Source of the DNA: Cytophagales bacterium
Lineage (GTDB): Bacteria > Bacteroidota > Bacteroidia > Cytophagales > Spirosomataceae
Length of the DNA stretch: 64,000 nt
Assembly: GCA_013298125.1 (NCBI GenBank)
Contig: JAAFJP010000002.1
Span: 186,001 to 250,000, forward strand
Reading direction: 5' to 3'
Shown: positions 58,895 to 64,000 of the stretch, piece by piece
Numbering within the stretch: position 1 is the stretch's first letter
How the letters are laid out: each line of letters opens with the position of its first letter
Notes under the pieces: generated by a model
What the model was told of the DNA's origin: nothing
The model's input: the letters and a program-made list of their open reading frames with translations, nothing else
The model's database searches: none
Made by a program: the position numbers and the translations under genes

Positions 58895-61336
58895 CTACCA
58901 CTTAAAAGCCACCGTAACCGAAGCCATACGTGGAGCAATTGGATTCACCGAATTATCATCATGAATATTATAACTCAATTCGTTCAAGAGATTTGAGACC
59001 TTCGCACGGATTGAAAATTTCGTAAAATTATAGCCCGCACTTGCATCAATTTGGGTGTAAGCATTCACAGGAATTAATTTATAAACATCATTTTTAACCG
59101 TCAATCTTGTCGAACGTCCCGCTTGTCTTTCTCCAAAATACATGGCAGTCAAACCTATATTTAAACCTTTCAATTTAGTATTTGAGAAAGTATAATAAAT
59201 GCTGGCGTTGGCGGTGTGGTTTGGATTATATCTCAACAAACTTCCTTCGATAAAAATATTACTTTTTGTATATCTCGTTTCGTTGTAAGAATATCCCGCC
59301 ATCAATGAAAATCCTAAGAATGGCTTACTTTTAATGTCAATTTCTACCCCCTGAGCCGTTACTTCTCCCGCTAATTCTCTGATATTTGTATTGGTATTTC
59401 CGTTTGCTAAACTCGTCTGAGCCAAATTACTATTCACAATCTGGTAAGCTGTGATATTGGCAGAGAGCAAACCGTTGAATAATTCGTTTTTCATACCCAC
59501 TTCAAACTGATTCAAGAACGAAGGCGGCAAAGCATTTCCCGAAACATCCACACCCGTATTGACATTGAAAGAGTTTGCATAGCTCCCGAAAATAGACATC
59601 ATTTTGGTAGGCTGATAAATCAAACCAAAGCGTGGTGTAAATGCTCCGTCATAAGTTACCGTCTCGACGGTTTTATTAGTAGCAACCGTTAAAACGCTAC
59701 TTTTTGTCTCCTGATAACTGTAACGAAGCCCCGCCAAGAATTTTAATTTATCTGAAAAACTAACTAAATCTTGAACATATACCCCTCCCCTATTGATGGG
59801 TGCAGTCGTGATGGTATTCACTTTCAAAGTCGGAATATCTGTTCTTGAAACAAAGAGGTTTGGTTGATAAATATTCGTTGAATCATATTTCGTTAATGAT
59901 ACATAAGCCGTAGTTTGTGTATTGTATTGGTCAAAATCTGTTCCTACCAAGACATTATGCCCAATGTTTCCAGTTTTGAACTGACCCGTTAAATCAACTT
60001 GTCCCATCAAATATTTTTCCTCAACTTGCGAGCGTTGCACACCACGAATCCATTTGCCATTAGTAGCAATAGCATTGGTATTATTCGGACGAAGATTTGA
60101 GAATAAATCGTTCTCAAAAGCACGATACGCTCCCATAGTGGTTAATTTCCAAGCATTATTAAATTGATGTGTGATAGTGATATTCGCAGATTTTTGAGCA
60201 ATGTCATAGTACGACCAAGCTACGCCAATGTTACGCTCACGAGGTACGTCCGCAATTTCGTAATTGACAGCACCCGTTCCGAAATCGGCAGTACGACGGT
60301 CTTTCATGTAGTCTCCTTCCAAGATAATCTCCGTTTTTTCGCTCAATTTGAACAACAAAGAAGGATTCACATAAACACGCTCGGAATTCACGCCCTCACG
60401 AAAACTATTGCCTTTTTCATACGTTCCGTTGATGCGGTACGCTACTTTTTTACTACCCAAAATTCCACCGTATAAATCCAACGTAGGTTTATAGAAATCA
60501 AAACTACCCGCTCTCATCGATACCGAACCGCCCGATTCAAATTTTGGCTTTTTCGTAACTAAATTCAAAATTCCACCTGCCGCTACGTTTCCAAACAAGA
60601 TGGCAGAGCTTCCTTTCATAATTTCTACTCTTTCTACCGAAGACATTTCAGGAATTGTACCGTTAAAATATCTTGCTCCGTTTTTGAAAGTGTTTGAGCT
60701 ACCAAAAGAAAATCCACGTCCCGCAATTTCCTCCTGATAACCTCCTGTATTTCCCATGATATAAACCCCGTTAGCATTCATCAAGGCATCACTCAAACGC
60801 AACACTTGCTGACGTTCTAAAACGGTACGGTCAATCGTGGCAACGGCTTGTGGCAAATCCATTGGTTTGATAGCTATTTTGCCAATCGTCACCGTTCTTT
60901 CATTGGCAGATTGCACACCCGAAACGGTTACTTCCGAAAGTTCGTTAGTGGCTTCAACCATCTGAAAATCAACGCTATAAACATTTTTATCAGTAACTTC
61001 AATCGTCTTTTCCTGGGTTTTCAATCCCACAAATTTCACAATGAGCGTATAAGTACCCGCTTTGATATTTTTGAGTAAAAATTCTCCATCCTCATTCGAG
61101 ACAGTTCCGTATTTTGAATCCTTCAAAGTGATATTTACAAACTGTAAACCTTCACCGTCTTTATTGGTAATTTTCCCTTTAATGCTTCCACCCTGTGCGT
61201 TATCATCAGTAGAAAAAGAAGTATTTTGCGTAGTATTTACAACATTATTCAACCCAATATTTTGAGCATTTGAAGTAAAATCAAACGCTACTATTGCCAC
61301 GAATAATAAACAGATAATTTGGGTAAACTTTTTCAT
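58895..61336 (-). CDS. TonB-dependent siderophore-type receptor
   Basis: 813 residues. The signal peptide ends at TSNAQ (about 25). A CarboxypepD_reg-like domain (about 50-135: GSIKGKITNKDGEGLQFVNITLKDS) precedes the plug (about 150-265: LPQAVATIDRTVLERQQVLRLSDALMNANGVYI, RGFSFGSSNTFKNGARYF, VERVEIMKGSSAILFGNVAAGGILNLVTKKP) and a FhuA/FepA-like barrel ending RMASVTVAFKW. This is the class importing ferric siderophores. The promoter region holds repeated operator-like sequences that suggest iron control. Single gene. Confidence 0.93.
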   Translation of the reverse strand: MKKFTQIICLLFVAIVAFDFTSNAQNIGLNNVVNTTQNTSFSTDDNAQGGSIKGKITNKDGEGLQFVNITLKDSKYGTVSNEDGEFLLKNIKAGTYTLIVKFVGLKTQEKTIEVTDKNVYSVDFQMVEATNELSEVTVSGVQSANERTVTIGKIAIKPMDLPQAVATIDRTVLERQQVLRLSDALMNANGVYIMGNTGGYQEEIAGRGFSFGSSNTFKNGARYFNGTIPEMSSVERVEIMKGSSAILFGNVAAGGILNLVTKKPKFESGGSVSMRAGSFDFYKPTLDLYGGILGSKKVAYRINGTYEKGNSFREGVNSERVYVNPSLLFKLSEKTEIILEGDYMKDRRTADFGTGAVNYEIADVPRERNIGVAWSYYDIAQKSANITITHQFNNAWKLTTMGAYRAFENDLFSNLRPNNTNAIATNGKWIRGVQRSQVEEKYLMGQVDLTGQFKTGNIGHNVLVGTDFDQYNTQTTAYVSLTKYDSTNIYQPNLFVSRTDIPTLKVNTITTAPINRGGVYVQDLVSFSDKLKFLAGLRYSYQETKSSVLTVATNKTVETVTYDGAFTPRFGLIYQPTKMMSIFGSYANSFNVNTGVDVSGNALPPSFLNQFEVGMKNELFNGLLSANITAYQIVNSNLAQTSLANGNTNTNIRELAGEVTAQGVEIDIKSKPFLGFSLMAGYSYNETRYTKSNIFIEGSLLRYNPNHTANASIYYTFSNTKLKGLNIGLTAMYFGERQAGRSTRLTVKNDVYKLIPVNAYTQIDASAGYNFTKFSIRAKVSNLLNELSYNIHDDNSVNPIAPRMASVTVAFKW

Positions 61337-61356
61337 TGTATTTTTATTTGGATTAC

Positions 61357-61440
61357 TTCTAAATAATAGACAAAACTAATCCTTATTTAGACTTGATACA
61401 AATAAATACGAAAGTTTATTTAGATTGGTTTTAAATAAAC
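61357..61440 (-). promoter_or_regulatory. operator-like repeats (TTATTTAGA) upstream of the receptor
   Basis: Three related sites: a perfect 9-bp inverted repeat GTTTATTTA-N9-TAAATAAAC (61414-61440), TTATTTAG...AAATAA (61383-61405), and TTCTAAATAA (61357-61366, reverse of TTATTTAGAA). The spacing and A/T-rich palindrome type fit a Fur- or DtxR-family iron regulator; which one is inference. Confidence 0.6.
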
Positions 61441-61532
61441 TTTTAAAAATGCTATTTTTTGTGGGAAATGTGAAGGATGTAGTTAATTTGGAAGAAATCT
61501 GATTTCTGAAATCGTTGAATAAAGTCAAAACC

Positions 61533-62006
61533 ATGACCCCAGAAAACCCCTACTCCATCCGAAAACTAAAAGAAACCGAAGAAGCCCCTTATCAATTACT
61601 TCTCCTTGCCGATGAAACAAAAGAAGCAATTGATAAATATATTTTCGATTCTGAAATATTTGTTTTGGAAGAAAATAATCAACTAATTGCCCTCTATGCT
61701 CTCAAAGCTATCAATTTAACCCAGATAGAGATTAAAAATATTGCCGTACAAACTGATTTTCAAGGAAAAGGGATTGGCTCATTTTTATTGAAAGATGCTT
61801 TTGAAAGGGCGAAAGAATTAGGTTTTCAATCTTTGCTCATTGGTACTGGTGATGCGTCATTGAAGCAATTAGCATTGTATCAAAGAGTGGGATTTAAGAA
61901 ACATGACGTGATTAAGGATTTCTTTATTGACAATTATCCAGAGCCAATTTTTGAAAACGGAATTCAATTGAAGGATATGATTGTGTTGGAGAAAAAGATA
62001 AACTAA
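61533..62006 (+). CDS. GNAT family N-acetyltransferase
   Basis: 157 residues from the ATG at 61533 (MTPENPYSIRKL); a TTG start 6 codons earlier is less likely. The acetyl-CoA loop is IEIKNIAVQTDFQGKGIGSFLLKDAFERAKELG, with QGKGIG matching the Q/RxxGxG/A motif near residue 83. ALYQRVGFKKHDVI is the C-terminal motif. Substrate unknown. It lies 7 bases before the GyrI-like gene, so an operon is likely. Confidence 0.9.
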   Translation: MTPENPYSIRKLKETEEAPYQLLLLADETKEAIDKYIFDSEIFVLEENNQLIALYALKAINLTQIEIKNIAVQTDFQGKGIGSFLLKDAFERAKELGFQSLLIGTGDASLKQLALYQRVGFKKHDVIKDFFIDNYPEPIFENGIQLKDMIVLEKKIN

Positions 62007-62013
62007 ATGTAAA

Positions 62014-62496
62014 ATGTATCTCAGAACAGAAACAATCCCCGCAAAAAAACTAATCGGGAAGCATATAAAAACTTCATTTGCAAACGACAAAACCGTGGAG
62101 TTATGGCGTAGTTTTATGCCAAGGCGAAAAGAGATTTTGAATAATTTATCCACAGATTTGCTCTCTTTGCAGGCTTATGATAAATCTTTCTTCGAGAATT
62201 TTAATCCCCAAACTGAGTTTGAAAAATGGGCTTTGGTAGAAGTATCTGATTTTGATAATATTCCTGAAAGCATGGAGACTTTTACTCTACCAGAGGGTCT
62301 GTACGCAATTTTCCTACATAAAAATGCCACAAGTACACCCGAAAAAACGTTTAGCTATATCTACGGAACGTGGATTCCTAATTCTGAATACGAATTAGAC
62401 GACAGACCACATTTTGAGGTTTTGGGGGAGAAATATAAAAATAATGATGTGAGTTCGGAAGAGGAGATTTGGATTCCTGTGCGGGTGAGAGTGTGA
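62014..62496 (+). CDS. GyrI-like small-molecule-binding domain protein
   Basis: 160 residues with the pattern of GyrI/Rob effector-binding domains: RTETIPAKKLIGKHIKTSF at the start, ELWRSFMPRRKEI (28-40), EKWALVEVSDFDNIPESMETFTLPEGLYAIFLHKN (about 69-103), YIYGTWIPNSEYELDDRPHFEVLGEKY (about 112-138) and a closing EEIWIPVRVRV. It may bind hydrophobic cations or DNA gyrase; no DNA-binding domain is fused. Probably co-transcribed with the acetyltransferase. Confidence 0.88.
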   Translation: MYLRTETIPAKKLIGKHIKTSFANDKTVELWRSFMPRRKEILNNLSTDLLSLQAYDKSFFENFNPQTEFEKWALVEVSDFDNIPESMETFTLPEGLYAIFLHKNATSTPEKTFSYIYGTWIPNSEYELDDRPHFEVLGEKYKNNDVSSEEEIWIPVRVRV

Positions 62497-62506
62497 TTTT
62501 TAAACT

Positions 62507-62544
62507 AAAAAACCTGCAAGAAATGAATTCTTGCAGGTTTTTTT
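62507..62544 (+). terminator. intrinsic terminator (CCTGCAAG hairpin)
   Basis: AACCTGCAAG...CTTGCAGGTTTTTTT with an A/T centre; same arms as the terminator at 26139-26174. A second small repeat (ACAGGTTAG / AACCTGTTA) follows at 62583-62603. Confidence 0.9.
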
Positions 62545-62608
62545 GTATCATAGATTTCTAACCTGTCTATGGAGTCCGATAAACAGGTTAGAAACCTGTT
62601 ATACTAAA

Positions 62609-63547
62609 TTACCCCAACACCACAGGTCCCGCCTGATTAATTCCAGAAACATAACATTCTGAACCAATCCCAACTTTGGCAAAACCATCTTGCATTGCCT
62701 TTCCAACTCGATTGGCGGTAAATAAATCCTTCGACAAAGCAAACATGGAAGGTCCAGAACCTGAGATGGAACACCCCAAAGCTCCGTTTTCTAAGGCAGC
62801 ATTTTTGACATCGTCAAACTGTGGAATCAAGATAGAACGGATAGGTTCGATGATGACATCTACCAAACTTCTTGAAATTAAATCATAGTCGGGTAACATC
62901 AAACCTGCCACTAAACCCGCCACATTTCCCATTTGTGTAATGGTATTTTTCAAAGAAATTTCTCTTTTTAAAATATTACGAGCATCCTTCGTATTTACCT
63001 CTATGTGTGGGTGTACGATGGTGGCATATAATTCTTTGGGAGTCTTTAATTGAATAATATCCAAAGGGTCATAAGAACGAATGACTACGAAGCCACCCAT
63101 CAAACTTGGACCTACATTATCAGCATGGGCAGCACCGCAAGCAATACGCTCACCTTCCATCGCAAATTTCAATAAGTCTTTCTGAATCAGAGGTTTGCCC
63201 ATCAATTCATTAGCCGCAAAAACACCCGCAACCGCCGAAGCCGCCGACGAACCCAAACCCGAACCCAAAGGCATCAGTTTTTTAAGATTCATATCAAAAC
63301 CTTGACTTTCAGCCCCAATAAATTCTAAATATTTGAGAATGGCAATACCAGCCGTATTGCGTTCAGCCTCCAAAGGCAGACGACCATCATCACCTTCAAT
63401 ACTGAGGATTTTGACACCTTTTGAATTAGATTTTTTCAAGATGATTTCATCACCAGGATTATCAACGGCAAAACCGAAAATATCAAATCCGCAAGCCACA
63501 TTTGCCACTGTTGCAGGGGCGAAAACTTTTATTGAGTTATTTGTCAT
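62609..63547 (-). CDS. thrB: homoserine kinase
   Basis: 312 residues of the GHMP kinase family. PATVANVACGFDIFGFAVD (11-29) forms the first motif, the ATP loop is LMPLGSGLGSSAASAVAG (91-108), and GCSISGSGPSMFAL is the third motif near the C-terminus (about 256-269). Phosphorylates homoserine for threonine synthesis. Its start overlaps the stop of the upstream gene in an ATGA, so the two are translated together; thrA and thrC would be expected beyond the window. Confidence 0.95.
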   Translation of the reverse strand: MTNNSIKVFAPATVANVACGFDIFGFAVDNPGDEIILKKSNSKGVKILSIEGDDGRLPLEAERNTAGIAILKYLEFIGAESQGFDMNLKKLMPLGSGLGSSAASAVAGVFAANELMGKPLIQKDLLKFAMEGERIACGAAHADNVGPSLMGGFVVIRSYDPLDIIQLKTPKELYATIVHPHIEVNTKDARNILKREISLKNTITQMGNVAGLVAGLMLPDYDLISRSLVDVIIEPIRSILIPQFDDVKNAALENGALGCSISGSGPSMFALSKDLFTANRVGKAMQDGFAKVGIGSECYVSGINQAGPVVLG

Positions 63548-64000
63548 TTAATGTTTAAAGTATCTTTATCAGCATGATACCACTCGTATTTTTTCAATTT
63601 TATTTTCAAAGATTGCATAGACTCTGAATCTTTTTTTACTTCAAATTTCTTAGAGCTACTACCTATTATTCCACCTGTCGATGTCCCTAATGGTATAATC
63701 AGTAAGCCCATAGCAGCTCCTGTTAATGAGTTTTTTTGACCATCTGCAACTACTTTGCCTATCAAAATCGAAGCTCCCAAACCCACTATGATGCCTATTC
63801 CAACACTACCTCTTCTTCTTATGTACACCTGTTTGATTGAGCGATAGTCTATAAATCTTACTTGGGGTTTGTTATTTTCAGGGTTTTTAAAATCCCAACG
63901 AACATTATTAGGTAAAATATAAATCCCTTTTTCATCTACGTGATAAAAAAGCCCTTTTACCACTTTATCATCAAGCATAACAACTTTTGCTCTATACTGT
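63544..64000 (-). CDS. hypothetical protein, cut by the window edge
   Basis: The frame is still open at the window end (QYRAKVV precedes the first Met at 63978), so the start is probably outside and the visible 151 codons are the C-terminal part. Features: a segment IYILPNNVRWDF and IDYRSIKQVYIRRRGSVG, then two glycine-rich hydrophobic stretches (GIGIIVGLGASILIGKVV and GAAMGLLIIPLGTSTGGIIG) and a Lys-rich C-terminus. Such 'glycine-zipper' pairs occur in Bacteroidota surface proteins of unknown function. Coupled to thrB by ATGA. Confidence 0.6.
   Translation of the reverse strand, partial: QYRAKVVMLDDKVVKGLFYHVDEKGIYILPNNVRWDFKNPENNKPQVRFIDYRSIKQVYIRRRGSVGIGIIVGLGASILIGKVVADGQKNSLTGAAMGLLIIPLGTSTGGIIGSSSKKFEVKKDSESMQSLKIKLKKYEWYHADKDTLNIK

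Overview
The window is about 64 kb from a low-G+C member of the Bacteroidota, most likely order Cytophagales. The evidence is a SusC/SusD/SusE-F locus with its own ECF sigma and FecR-type anti-sigma pair, GWxTD, NIPSNAP and TapB-like proteins, type-2 PyrF, lipoboxes and AQ-type signal cleavage sites, and promoters of the Bacteroidota form TTTG-N19..21-TAnnTTTG (clearest in front of tRNA-Glu). Genus is not established. No plasmid, phage, transposase or CRISPR-cas genes are seen.

Layout. 0-7 kb: pyrF, then a surface-glycan cassette of rmlC, a large membrane protein, a GT2 transferase, a DUF2304 protein, a GT4-like transferase and an FkbM methyltransferase; four of the genes overlap. 7-9 kb: a glucosaminidase, an alkyltransferase-like DNA repair protein and a VanZ protein. 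9.4-17.6 kb: a compact glycan-uptake locus (sigma, anti-sigma, SusC, SusD, SusE/F) without an enzyme gene. 17.6-25.4 kb: a membrane-anchored AraC regulator, an NTF2-like lipoprotein, a LysM transglycosylase, a DUF3109 protein and metG. 25-30.5 kb: Uma2, small secreted proteins, an S41 peptidase, DoxX and MtgA. 30.6-34.0 kb: a tight minus-strand operon of an Lgt-like transferase, a lipoprotein, a tetraether-synthase-like radical SAM enzyme and two small paralogous membrane proteins. 34-47 kb: hemW and an M16 peptidase, a hydrolase, a GT4 transferase, two methyltransferases, a second LysM transglycosylase, rlmB, a probable structured RNA, a lipoprotein, a GWxTD protein and a HigB/HigA-like toxin-antitoxin pair. 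47-52 kb: tRNA-Glu, an orphan maltokinase, a TapB-like protein, an array of nine small-RNA-like repeats, and pth. 52-64 kb: a 1,409-residue OmpA-family protein with about 11 internal repeats, a NIPSNAP protein, an SDR, an orphan copy of the small-RNA element, an iron-type TonB receptor with operator-like repeats, a GNAT, a GyrI-like protein, thrB and a gene cut by the window edge.

Most notable. (1) Nine tandem copies of a conserved element at 50.16-51.12 kb plus one orphan at 58.75 kb. Read on one strand, each intact copy is a short conserved core followed by a hairpin and a T tract; the hairpins change compensatorily, and the G-U-type variants pair only in that strand's RNA, so I read them as a family of small RNA genes. 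(2) The Lgt-like/lipoprotein/Tes-like/small-membrane-protein operon looks like an undescribed lipid- or lipoprotein-modification system. (3) G/C-rich repeat elements have been domesticated in frame inside metG and a glycosyltransferase. (4) A roughly 130-nt candidate structured RNA is driven by the same -7 box as tRNA-Glu. (5) About a dozen intergenic inverted repeats with 14-50 nt arms, mostly unrelated in sequence, are spread over the window.

All functional names rest on motif recognition by eye; no database search or folding program was run.
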